From contig CALFMX010000327.1 of the NCBI GenBank assembly GCA_937902565.1, positions 1-24,039 on the forward strand: 24,039 nt of DNA. Reading direction: 5' to 3'. Position numbers and translations under genes: made by a program. Each line of letters starts with the position of its first letter. The first letter of the stretch is position 1. This stretch comes from an uncultured Spirochaetales bacterium (GTDB lineage: Bacteria > Spirochaetota > Spirochaetia > Sphaerochaetales > Sphaerochaetaceae). Of the stretch, positions 1 through 7,230 are shown piece after piece. Under the pieces are notes generated by a model. The model was not told where the DNA came from. It saw nothing but the letters and a program-made list of their open reading frames with translations, and did not search any database.

Positions 1-894
1 GGGGATGTGGGAGAACTCGGTGACCAGGCTCGTCTCGTCGTCTGCCATCCTGATGGTGTTCAACTGCCCCAACTCATCCATCTCCCACACCTTGTTGCAC
101 GCGGAGCACCCGATGGTCGCCCCCTGTGAGTAGGTGGTGTACTCGCTCTTGCAGTGGGCGCACTGGTAGAGCGGTTTGTGCAGCCCCTCCGCTCTCCATG
201 GGTGGGTGATGCGGATCCCGTTCTCCCGTTGGTAGCGGTACTCATCGTATTCGAAGGCTGCACGGATCTTCCGGTTGATCTCGCCCAGCGGTGTGGCGGC
301 GAGCTCTTCGGCAGTGTAGAGGAGCGAGTAGTCGGCGCTCAGGTCAACGCCCCGCTTCCTGGTGTTCCAGGCGGGGCTGTTGAGGTAGTTGCCGTGCATG
401 TTGAGCATCACCACCGGCACCTTGGCAAGCTTTGCCATCTTGCCGAGGGAGTCGGGCAGGACGGCGGTGGTGCCCACATGGGTATAGCGCGCCTCGGCGT
501 AGAGGGCCACCACGTCCTTGTTCGTGTTCAGCGCCTCCTTGATCTGGCGCACGAGGAGCAGGTCGGTGGTGAACTTGCGCTTGCAGATGCCGCCGACCAG
601 ACGCAGCAGCCACTCCCGGGCGATGAAGCCGTCGATGGCAACCACATAGTTGGCGCGATGGGGGAAGAGGGCGGCGGTGGTGACCATGAAGTCGATGAAG
701 GCGTGGTGGGTGCAGAGGAGGAGGAATGGTGGCTTGATCTCCTCCATCCCCACCCGGTTGATCTTCAGCTTCCGTGCCCAGGTGTTGGGGTAGGTGATCG
801 CCCAGGTGACCGGGCGCAGGATGGCAAGCTGGCGAAATGGTCTGCGTTTCATGTCAAAGCGCTTTGCCCGCGCCAAGCGTTCATATCCGGTCAT
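1..894 (-). CDS. PlsC-like lysophospholipid/1-acylglycerol-phosphate acyltransferase with C-terminal zinc ribbon (3' end off window)
   Basis: A continuous frame of 298 codons with no stop runs off the left edge, so the C-terminus is missing. The ATG at 894 follows an AGAGG ribosome-binding site, and an in-frame TAG lies just upstream; a second ATG at 852 is possible but has no such site. The protein has the acyltransferase HX4D motif (H63 to D68, in THHAFID) and the EA-R variant of the second motif (YAEARYTHVG, E134). Family members acylate lysophosphatidate or a related lysolipid at the inner membrane. After about residue 230 comes a CX2C-X14-CX2C cluster (C245/C248 and C263/C266) typical of a zinc ribbon, which ordinary PlsC proteins lack. 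The exact acyl acceptor cannot be read from the sequence. The gene is transcribed divergently from the gene at 992. Confidence 0.82.
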   Translation of the reverse strand, partial: MTGYERLARAKRFDMKRRPFRQLAILRPVTWAITYPNTWARKLKINRVGMEEIKPPFLLLCTHHAFIDFMVTTAALFPHRANYVVAIDGFIAREWLLRLVGGICKRKFTTDLLLVRQIKEALNTNKDVVALYAEARYTHVGTTAVLPDSLGKMAKLAKVPVVMLNMHGNYLNSPAWNTRKRGVDLSADYSLLYTAEELAATPLGEINRKIRAAFEYDEYRYQRENGIRITHPWRAEGLHKPLYQCAHCKSEYTTYSQGATIGCSACNKVWEMDELGQLNTIRMADDETSLVTEFSHIP

Positions 895-956
895 CGGCTA
901 CCTCTTGGGCCCATCGTAGTCGGCTTCCAGTGCGATAGCAATATCGGCCTCAGCCA

Positions 957-985
957 TTGGAAAAGGATTGTGCATTCTGTATAGT
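957..985 (+). promoter_or_regulatory. Sigma-70-like promoter of the 992 gene
   Basis: TTGGAA (957-962), a 17-base spacer and TATAGT (980-985) resemble a housekeeping promoter. The predicted transcription start falls at about 992, which is the first base of the ATG, and no ribosome-binding site is visible between. A small palindrome, CGATA-GCAA-TATCG (933-946), lies upstream between the divergent genes. Confidence 0.5.
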
Positions 986-991
986 TGACCA

Positions 992-2083
992 ATGAGCAAT
1001 ACACATACCAATCGGCGACTCTATGAGGTGGCCAAGGCGTACAGCCAAGCGGCCGTCTCTGAGGTCTTTGCGGAGAGCGACCTGATCTGCATCCGTTCAA
1101 AAGATGATACCCCCTACTACGTCTCGGTCGTCTCCAACGCCTTTGCCGCCTACAAGGGTGAGGCGGGCCTTACCGGGTACTTCTCCCTCGCCTTCCTCGA
1201 TGATGAGAGCCCCCTCTTCGAGGCGATGGAGGCAGAGCAAGCCCAGGAGTGCCTCCTGGCCATCTTCTCCGATGAACGCTCCGAGCTGGAGAAGAGCGAC
1301 CTCGAGGCAATCGACGCGAGCGGGGTCCCCTTCACCGGCGACTACCCCCAGTTCCGCTTCAAGGAGCAGTACCGCTACCCATGGTTTGTCAGCGAAGGGG
1401 ATGAGGAGGACCTCATCCTCATCATGGAGGCGCTGATCTTTGCAAAGGGGTACTTCGCCTCCCATGGCAAGCGGGGCACAAGTGACTCCTTCTCCCCCTG
1501 GCTTGACGCGATGGGGGTCAGCGAGAGCGAGGGCAGGGAGTACCTGCCTGCGGTATCCTGGAGCGGTGAGGGCTTTGAGGTGACACCCCTGGTCCTGCAG
1601 GATGAGGCGTACGGCTACGTCTTCCCCCAGGCCTATTTCACCGACGAGGAGCGACAGCTCCACTTCAAGCGCATGAAGGCGAAAGCGGGCAAAATCCTCT
1701 ACTACATTACCGGCATCATCCCCGAGCCCATCATGGGGCAGAAGGATGAGCGGCCCCTCTATCCGGCCTTTTGCATCACCTATGATCCCCAAAGCGACCA
1801 GATCCTCGACTTTGCAATGGTCGAGGATTACGAGGCGGAGCATGCCACCTTCGTGGCCTCCCTGCTCAAGCTCTTTGAAGAGCGCGGCAAGGTCCAGGCG
1901 ATCCACTGCTTCGGTAAGCGATCGCTGCCACTGTTGGAGAAGATCGGACCGCAGATGGGGGTCATGGTCGTCGATGGGGGGAAGAACGGTATCGTCGATG
2001 AGCTGATCGTCTCGATGTTCGATGAGCTCTTCACCCCCCATGAGCACGAGCACGGGCCGCACTGCGACCACGACCACGAGTAA
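992..2083 (+). CDS. Protein of unknown function, DUF7309/DUF6930-like, with His-rich C-terminus
   Basis: A 363-residue soluble protein with no signal peptide or membrane segment. From memory, the N-terminal part (LYEVAKAY... GLTGYFSL) resembles DUF7309, and the C-terminal third (RPLYPAFCITYDPQSDQILDF onward) resembles DUF6930, a pair found in uncharacterised bacterial proteins; no function is known to me. The final 14 residues are rich in His, Asp and Glu (HEHEHGPHCDHDHE), which suggests metal binding or buffering. The ATG has no visible ribosome-binding site and sits where the promoter just upstream would start transcription, so leaderless translation is likely. It is convergent with the cupin gene ending at 2173; the 89 bases between them hold no convincing terminator. 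The long antisense frame inside it is a shadow of GC-rich codon use. Confidence 0.8.
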   Translation: MSNTHTNRRLYEVAKAYSQAAVSEVFAESDLICIRSKDDTPYYVSVVSNAFAAYKGEAGLTGYFSLAFLDDESPLFEAMEAEQAQECLLAIFSDERSELEKSDLEAIDASGVPFTGDYPQFRFKEQYRYPWFVSEGDEEDLILIMEALIFAKGYFASHGKRGTSDSFSPWLDAMGVSESEGREYLPAVSWSGEGFEVTPLVLQDEAYGYVFPQAYFTDEERQLHFKRMKAKAGKILYYITGIIPEPIMGQKDERPLYPAFCITYDPQSDQILDFAMVEDYEAEHATFVASLLKLFEERGKVQAIHCFGKRSLPLLEKIGPQMGVMVVDGGKNGIVDELIVSMFDELFTPHEHEHGPHCDHDHE

Positions 2084-2172
2084 GCGCCACGGTCTTTGTG
2101 ACCGCGTTCACCGTCCTCTTCCCCCTCTTCGGGTGGATCAGTGTATTGATGTCAGCAGGCTTCTTCTGACGC

Positions 2173-2508
2173 CTACTGGTCTCCCCGCTCGGGGACGATG
2201 CAGATGAAGGCGAAGTCGCCATTGCCCCGGTTTGCGACCTGGTGGTCGCTCAGGGCGGGGACATAGGCGACCGAGCCGGCGCTCAGCCGGTGGTCCTCCC
2301 CCTCGAGGTAGAGGTTGCCGTCACCCTCGAGGACGTAGATGATGTGCTCCCAGTCGTGGCTGTGGCGGGGTGCCGCACCCTCTGGTGCGAGGGTGAAGAG
2401 GCGCATAACATGACCCTCCCACCCCTGTTCGGGCGTGACCAGAAGCTGCTTGGTCACCAGCTGTGAGATCTTCTTCCCCTCGATGTCGTCTCTGTGCGAT
2501 ACGTACAT
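2173..2508 (-). CDS. Small single-domain cupin, possible KdgF-like role
   Basis: A 111-residue single beta-barrel cupin. Motif 1 is RHSHDWEHIIYVLEG, with metal ligands H49, H51 and probably E54 or H55. Motif 2 ends in SDHQVAN with H89. The ATG at 2508 is preceded by AGGAG at a 7-base spacing; an in-frame GTG two codons earlier overlaps the stop of the upstream gene but is spaced worse. It is the last gene of the hexuronate operon. The sequence resembles the Thermotoga TM1287-type cupins (HSHPWEH) more than classical KdgF. KdgF proteins are similar-sized cupins that open the ring of 4,5-unsaturated uronates, the product a GH105 enzyme releases, so such a role is plausible from context. This is inference; other uronate or sugar isomerase roles fit equally well. 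Confidence 0.85.
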   Translation of the reverse strand: MYVSHRDDIEGKKISQLVTKQLLVTPEQGWEGHVMRLFTLAPEGAAPRHSHDWEHIIYVLEGDGNLYLEGEDHRLSAGSVAYVPALSDHQVANRGNGDFAFICIVPERGDQ

Positions 2509-2510
2509 GG

Positions 2511-3491
2511 TCACTCTCCTTTGAGCAGCTGCTCGATGACCCAGTCGGTGCGTGAACCCGACTCTCCGGTGCTCGGGCACACCCCCCTACCCAAGAGGTC
2601 GTCGACGACCGTTTCGATCAAGGGTTGGGCGACGTGCTCGGGTGGGGAGGGGACGGCGATGACCTCTGTCCCCGCCGCGGTGGTGACGGTGATCGGGGCG
2701 GCGATGTCGAGGACCGAGTACTCAATCTTCGCCCCCTCGAGGATGATGGTGGTATAATCCTCGTTCCGGCAGGTATTGAAGGCCCAGAGGCCGGTTCCAG
2801 CCACGCCGCCAGCGGTGGTGAAGTGGCCGTGGACAAGGTCATCGGCCTCGTAGGCCCCGCTCTGGTTCATCCCCGTCCCGGAGGCCCGGGTGATGGGGCC
2901 GAAGAACCAGTCGACCAGGTCGAGGGCGTGTGAGCCCACGTCGTGGAACTTGCCCCCGCCACTGATCTCGGTCCGTACCCGCCAGGTGCCGCCGTTTTTG
3001 CGATCTTCATCTGCGATGGCCTGGCCCATGTAGATGTGCACCCCACGTGCGTTGCCATAGGTGCCCCCATCGATGAGGGCCTTCACCATCTGGTACTTGG
3101 GCAGGGCACGGCGGTAGTAGGCCGAGAAGAGGGGGACGTTCCGCTCCTTGCAGAATGAGACCATCTGCTGTGACTCCTCCCAATTCATCCCCAGCGGCTT
3201 CTCACAGTAGACCGGCTTGCCGCAGTCGGCGGAGAGGAGGGTATAGAGGCGATGGGTGTTGGGGTGGGTGGCCACATAGATGGCGTCGACCTCAGGGTCG
3301 CTGAGGAGGGCATCGATGTTGTCATAGGCGCGGGCCACCTTGTGGCGCCGGGCCCAATCCTCGGCCCGTGAGCGGGTACGGCTCATCACCGCCACGAGCT
3401 CGGAGTCCTTGGCCTTGTAGAGACCGGGCCCGCTCTTCTGTTCGGTCACCGATCCACAGCCGATCATGCCCCAACGGATAGGTCGTTCCAT
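2511..3491 (-). CDS. Gfo/Idh/MocA-family NAD(P)-dependent oxidoreductase
   Basis: A 326-residue protein with an N-terminal Rossmann fold (MIGCGSV, residues 9-15), the family EKP motif (E97-K98-P99) and the C-terminal substrate-domain motif DVGSHALD (D184, H188, D191), which carries the usual catalytic Asp/His pair. Family members oxidise or reduce sugars, inositols, sugar acids or nucleotide sugars, so the substrate cannot be named. The ATG at 3491 shares one base with the stop of the IclR gene (TGATG), which indicates translational coupling; the longer frame upstream has low-complexity shadow sequence and is rejected. Its place in a galacturonate operon suggests a uronate or aldonate substrate. 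Confidence 0.9.
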   Translation of the reverse strand: MERPIRWGMIGCGSVTEQKSGPGLYKAKDSELVAVMSRTRSRAEDWARRHKVARAYDNIDALLSDPEVDAIYVATHPNTHRLYTLLSADCGKPVYCEKPLGMNWEESQQMVSFCKERNVPLFSAYYRRALPKYQMVKALIDGGTYGNARGVHIYMGQAIADEDRKNGGTWRVRTEISGGGKFHDVGSHALDLVDWFFGPITRASGTGMNQSGAYEADDLVHGHFTTAGGVAGTGLWAFNTCRNEDYTTIILEGAKIEYSVLDIAAPITVTTAAGTEVIAVPSPPEHVAQPLIETVVDDLLGRGVCPSTGESGSRTDWVIEQLLKGE

Positions 3492-4282
3492 CACGCCCCC
3501 TTTGTGTAGCCGAAGAGGGCCGAGAGGGTCTCTGATGCCTCGAGGATGGCGCTGGTGTTGCGCTTCTCCTCCTCTTCGTTGTAGCGGAACATCGGCCACG
3601 AGACGCTGATGGCAGCGATCACCGAGCCCGAGTAGTCCTTGATGGGCGCCCCGATGCAGAGCGTGCCCATCTCGTGCTCCTCGTTGTCCTGCGCCCATCC
3701 CCGCTCTCTGATGCGGGCCAGCTCCTCTTCGAGCATGGCCCGGCTGCGGATGGTGTTGGGGGTGAATGGCTTGAGCGTGACCCGCTCCAGGTAGGAGGAG
3801 AGCTGCCCCTCATCCATGTCGCTGAGCAGGATCTTGCCGATCGCCGTGCAGTAGAGGGGGATGGATTTTCCGACGCGCGAGTACATGCGGATGGTGAAGG
3901 AGGACTCCTTCTTCAGCACATAGACCGCCTCATCCTCCTCCAGCACCCCCATGTGCACCGTCTCGCCCAGTCTGTCGCAGAGGCCCTGGGCGATCGGGTT
4001 GGCGAGGTTGATCAGGTCGAGGTGCTCAAGGCCGCGGCTGCCGACACTGAACATCTTCAGCGTGAGGCTGTACTGGTCACTCGGGTCACGGTGCACGTAC
4101 CCGAGGCTCACCAGGGTCGAGAGAAAGCGCAACAGCGTCGCCTTGGGCAACGCTGTGGTTTTCGCTAGGTTCTCCAGGTTGATCGAACGGTGTCGGCTGA
4201 GCGCCTCCAGGATCGCGATGGTCCTGATGACCCCGCTGGTCTGCTGCTGGCGCTCCTCCTTGCCGTCTGTCTCCTTCTTCAC
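3491..4282 (-). CDS. IclR-family transcriptional regulator
   Basis: An IclR protein of about 263 residues. The N-terminal winged helix-turn-helix (GVIRTIAILEALSRHRSINL, then LPKATLLRFLSTLVSLGYV) is followed by the effector-binding domain (GETVHMGVLEEDEAVYVLKK, PLYCTAIGKILLS, MGTLCIGAPIKDYSG). IclR regulators such as KdgR sense uronate breakdown products like KDG, and this one lies inside a galacturonate operon, so it probably controls that operon as a repressor relieved by an intermediate. The start is uncertain. The GTG at 4282 lies one base after an AGGAG that is built from the uxaC stop codon, a very short spacing; an ATG at 4312 would add ten residues and overlap uxaC but has no ribosome-binding site. 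No matching operator was identified. Confidence 0.9.
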   Translation of the reverse strand: MKKETDGKEERQQQTSGVIRTIAILEALSRHRSINLENLAKTTALPKATLLRFLSTLVSLGYVHRDPSDQYSLTLKMFSVGSRGLEHLDLINLANPIAQGLCDRLGETVHMGVLEEDEAVYVLKKESSFTIRMYSRVGKSIPLYCTAIGKILLSDMDEGQLSSYLERVTLKPFTPNTIRSRAMLEEELARIRERGWAQDNEEHEMGTLCIGAPIKDYSGSVIAAISVSWPMFRYNEEEEKRNTSAILEASETLSALFGYTKGA

Positions 4283-4286
4283 TCTC

Positions 4287-5690
4287 CTATCCCTCGAAGT
4301 ATGCCTTGGCATTCTTGAAACTGATGTCGCGCACGAAGCCGCCGATCAGATCAAGGTCGTATGGGATCTCCCCCTCCTCGGCCCAGGTGCCCCAGATGTT
4401 GCAGAGGATGCGCCTGAAGTACTCGTGTCGGGGGTAGGAGAGGAAGGAGCGGCTATCGGTGAGCATGCCCACGAAGCGTGAGAGCAGGCCGACGTTGCCC
4501 AGGACCTTCATCTGCTCCTCCATCCCATCCTTGTGGTCGGCGAACCACCAGGCGCTGCCCAGCTGCATCTTGCCCGGCTGGCCATCCTGGTAGCACCCCA
4601 TCAGGGTGGCCAGGGGGTAGTAGTCCTTGGGGTTGAGGGTGTAGAGGATTGTCTTGGGCACCTCCCCGGTGACCGAGAGATTGTTGAGGAATGCCGAGAG
4701 TTTGGCTGCAAGGCTCAGGTCATGGGAGGCATCGTAGCCGGTATCGGGCCCGAGGGCGGCGAACATCTTGCCGTTGTTGTCCCTGATGGAGGCGAAGTGC
4801 AGCTGCATGGCGATGTCCCGCTTGCTGTAGGCGCGGGCCAGGGCGGTGAGGACGAAGGTCTTGTACGCCTCGATTTCCTCGTCGCTGAGCGCCGCCCCCT
4901 CCATCCGCTTGGTGAAGATGGCGTTGACCTCAGCCTCGCTCTTGAAGACGGCCACGCCGGTGACCAGGGCGTGGTCGCTGGCCCTACACCCCATCGAGAC
5001 AAAGAAGTCGAGGCGCTTGACCAGGGCGGCGACGACATCGGAGATGGAGGCAATCTCCATCCCGGCGGCCGCAGAGAGCTTCTGGATGTAGGCGACAAAG
5101 TCACTCTTCTCGATGCCCAATGCCTTGTCGGGGCGATAGGAGGGGATGACCTTGCTCGGGAAATCTGCCTGTCCTGCGATGTTCTTGTGCCAGGCGAGGT
5201 CGTCGGCAGGGTCGTCGGTGGTGCCCACCGCATAGACCTTGAACTCCTTCATGATCCCCTTGACGCTGAGGGCCTCGTTCTCCTTGAACTGGCGGTTCGC
5301 CTCATCGTAGATCGCCTTGGCGCTTCTCTTGTTCAGCGGCTCGGTGATGCCGAAGTAGCGTTGTAGCTCCAGGTGGGTCCAGTGGTAGAGGGGGTTGCCC
5401 ATCGCACGCTCCAGCGTCTCGGCCCAGGCGACGAACTTGTCGAAGGGGTCGGTGTCCTTGCCGGTCACCAACGCCTCGTCCACCCCATTGGCCCGCATGA
5501 TGCGCCACTTGTAGTGATCCCCGCCGAGCCAGGCGTCGGTGATGGTGGTAAAGCGCTTGTTCTCTGCGATCTCCTGGGGGATGAGGTGGCAGTGGTAGTC
5601 GTAGATCATCTCATCCTTGGCATAGTCGTGGAAGAGAATCTGTGCTGTCTTGGTCTTCAGGAGAAAATTATCGTCCATGAATTGTTTCAT
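4287..5690 (-). CDS. uxaC: Glucuronate/galacturonate isomerase (uronate isomerase)
   Basis: 467 residues, the normal length for UxaC. It converts D-galacturonate to D-tagaturonate (and D-glucuronate to D-fructuronate) in the cytoplasm. Family marks are the metal-binding HxH in DYHCHLIPQEIAEN (H33, H35), TDAWLGGDHYKWR, MQLHFASIRDNN and the C-terminal DSRSFLSYPRHEYFRRILC. The ATG at 5690 has AAGGAG at a 7-base spacing; a longer frame reading into uxaA is discarded. It lies 13 bases after uxaA in the same transcript and 4 bases before the IclR gene. Confidence 0.97.
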   Translation of the reverse strand: MKQFMDDNFLLKTKTAQILFHDYAKDEMIYDYHCHLIPQEIAENKRFTTITDAWLGGDHYKWRIMRANGVDEALVTGKDTDPFDKFVAWAETLERAMGNPLYHWTHLELQRYFGITEPLNKRSAKAIYDEANRQFKENEALSVKGIMKEFKVYAVGTTDDPADDLAWHKNIAGQADFPSKVIPSYRPDKALGIEKSDFVAYIQKLSAAAGMEIASISDVVAALVKRLDFFVSMGCRASDHALVTGVAVFKSEAEVNAIFTKRMEGAALSDEEIEAYKTFVLTALARAYSKRDIAMQLHFASIRDNNGKMFAALGPDTGYDASHDLSLAAKLSAFLNNLSVTGEVPKTILYTLNPKDYYPLATLMGCYQDGQPGKMQLGSAWWFADHKDGMEEQMKVLGNVGLLSRFVGMLTDSRSFLSYPRHEYFRRILCNIWGTWAEEGEIPYDLDLIGGFVRDISFKNAKAYFEG

Positions 5691-5703
5691 CTGGTACTCC
5701 TTG

Positions 5704-7230
5704 TCAAAGGATGACTCCATCCTTGAAAATGGATATCTCTCTATATCCGTTGATTTCATTCTGCGCCCTCTTCTCGCCACTTGCAATGGCCTTGATGAGT
5801 GCTATCAGGTCACTGAGGACCTCATCGCCCTCCTCGCGGAGGAGGCGCCCCCCATCAAAGTCGATCCAGTTCGCCTTCTTCTCGGCAAGCGGGGTATTGC
5901 TGGAAATCTTGATCGTCGGCACCGGGGCTCCGAGCGGGGTGCCACGGCCGGTGGTGAAGAGGATGATGTGTGCGCCACTGGCTGTCAGGGCGGTCGTCGA
6001 CACGATGTCGTTGCCCGGGCCCGAGAGGAGGGTGAGCCCCCGCTTCGAGACCCGATCACCGTAGGCGATCACATCGGTGATCATCGCCTCTCCCCCCTTC
6101 TGGATACAGCCGAGGCTCTTGTCCTCGAGGGTGGAGATGCCCCCCTCCTTGTTGCCCGGCGAGGGGTTCTCGTAGACAACCTGGTCGTGGGCGGTGAAGT
6201 AGTGCTTGAAGTCATTGATCAGCTTCACCGTCTTCTCGAAGACCTCGCGGTCGACGGTACGGTTCATCAACAGCTGTTCAGCGCCGAACATCTCCGGCAC
6301 CTCGGTGAGGATGGCACTGCCACCCATGGCGGTCAACGCATCACAGAAGCGGCCGACGAGGGGGTTCGCGGTGATGCCGCTCATCCCATCCGAGCCACCG
6401 CACTTGAAGCCGACGATGAGGTTGTCCATGCCGACCTCCTCCCGTCGATCATCCCTCATCGCCTCATAGAGCTCCCTGATCATCGCCTTGGCGGCCTCGA
6501 GCTCATCATCGACGCTCTGCGTGGTGAGGAACTTCACCCTCGTCTCGTCAACGGGCCCGAGCAGTTTTCTGAACGACTCGGGGGTGTTGTTCTCACACCC
6601 GAGGGAGAGGACCAGGACCCCTCCGGCATTGGGGTGGCACACCAGGTCGGCGAGGATGGTCCGGGTGTTCTCATGGTCATCGCCAAGCTGGGAGCAGCCC
6701 CAGGGGTGGGTCCACACATGGATGCCGTCGAAGAAGGGGGCGGGGGCGAGGGTCTCCTCGGCCCAGCGGATGAGGATCTCTGCGGTGCGGTTCACGCACC
6801 CCACCGTGGGAACGATCCAGATCTCGTTGCGGATGCCGATCTTCCCGTCAGGGCGCTTGTACGCCTTGATGGTGGGGATCTTGCCCCGGTACGCATCCTC
6901 CAGAAGGGCTGCCTTCTGGGCGAAGTGCGCTACTTGTGCCTCATCCCAGACGTACGTGCCCTCCTCCTCGAGGAGGGTGCGGATGTTGGTGTCGTGGACG
7001 TGCATGCCCACGCCGATAGCGGTCTTGGCCCCCCCGATGGGAGCGCCATACTTGATGATGGGCTCGCCCTTATCGATCGCCTTGAGGCTGAACTTGTGGC
7101 CCTGGGGGATCGCTTCGACGAGGGTGATGGAGAGATCGTCGATCACCACGGTGGTGCCCGCCTCAAGCGGGGAGACGGCCACAGCGACGGTATCGGCGGG
7201 GTGTACTCTCAGGTAGGGGACGTTCTTCAT
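5704..7230 (-). CDS. uxaA: Altronate dehydratase
   Basis: 508 residues, close to the E. coli enzyme. It dehydrates D-altronate to 2-keto-3-deoxygluconate. The N-terminal SAF domain (about residues 8-85, ending KTAIGVGMHVHDTN) is fused to the altronate/galactarate dehydratase domain, with the RPDGKIGIRNEIWIVPTVGC signature and conserved cysteine-containing loops (HPWGCSQLGDDHENT, GFKCGGSDGMSGITANP) likely to bind the iron cofactor. The single-chain SAF-plus-catalytic layout fits UxaA. The ATG at 7230 overlaps the uxaB stop (ATGA), and its ribosome-binding site AAGGAG lies within the last codons of uxaB, so the two are probably coupled in translation. Confidence 0.96.
   Translation of the reverse strand: MKNVPYLRVHPADTVAVAVSPLEAGTTVVIDDLSITLVEAIPQGHKFSLKAIDKGEPIIKYGAPIGGAKTAIGVGMHVHDTNIRTLLEEEGTYVWDEAQVAHFAQKAALLEDAYRGKIPTIKAYKRPDGKIGIRNEIWIVPTVGCVNRTAEILIRWAEETLAPAPFFDGIHVWTHPWGCSQLGDDHENTRTILADLVCHPNAGGVLVLSLGCENNTPESFRKLLGPVDETRVKFLTTQSVDDELEAAKAMIRELYEAMRDDRREEVGMDNLIVGFKCGGSDGMSGITANPLVGRFCDALTAMGGSAILTEVPEMFGAEQLLMNRTVDREVFEKTVKLINDFKHYFTAHDQVVYENPSPGNKEGGISTLEDKSLGCIQKGGEAMITDVIAYGDRVSKRGLTLLSGPGNDIVSTTALTASGAHIILFTTGRGTPLGAPVPTIKISSNTPLAEKKANWIDFDGGRLLREEGDEVLSDLIALIKAIASGEKRAQNEINGYREISIFKDGVIL

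Noticed and set aside
154..984. 276-codon open frame on the plus strand at the left edge
   Set aside because: Antisense to the acyltransferase, whose HX4D and cysteine motifs are clear.
1097..2077. 326-codon open frame on the minus strand opposite the 992 gene
   Set aside because: The plus frame has a good promoter, balanced composition and resemblance to known DUFs; the minus frame is Leu/Gly/Asp-rich shadow.
2154..2177. Hairpin at the end of the uronate operon on the minus strand (AGTAGGC...GCCTGCT)
   Set aside because: Seven pairs with one G-U, overlapping the cupin stop codon and without a T run; could be chance.
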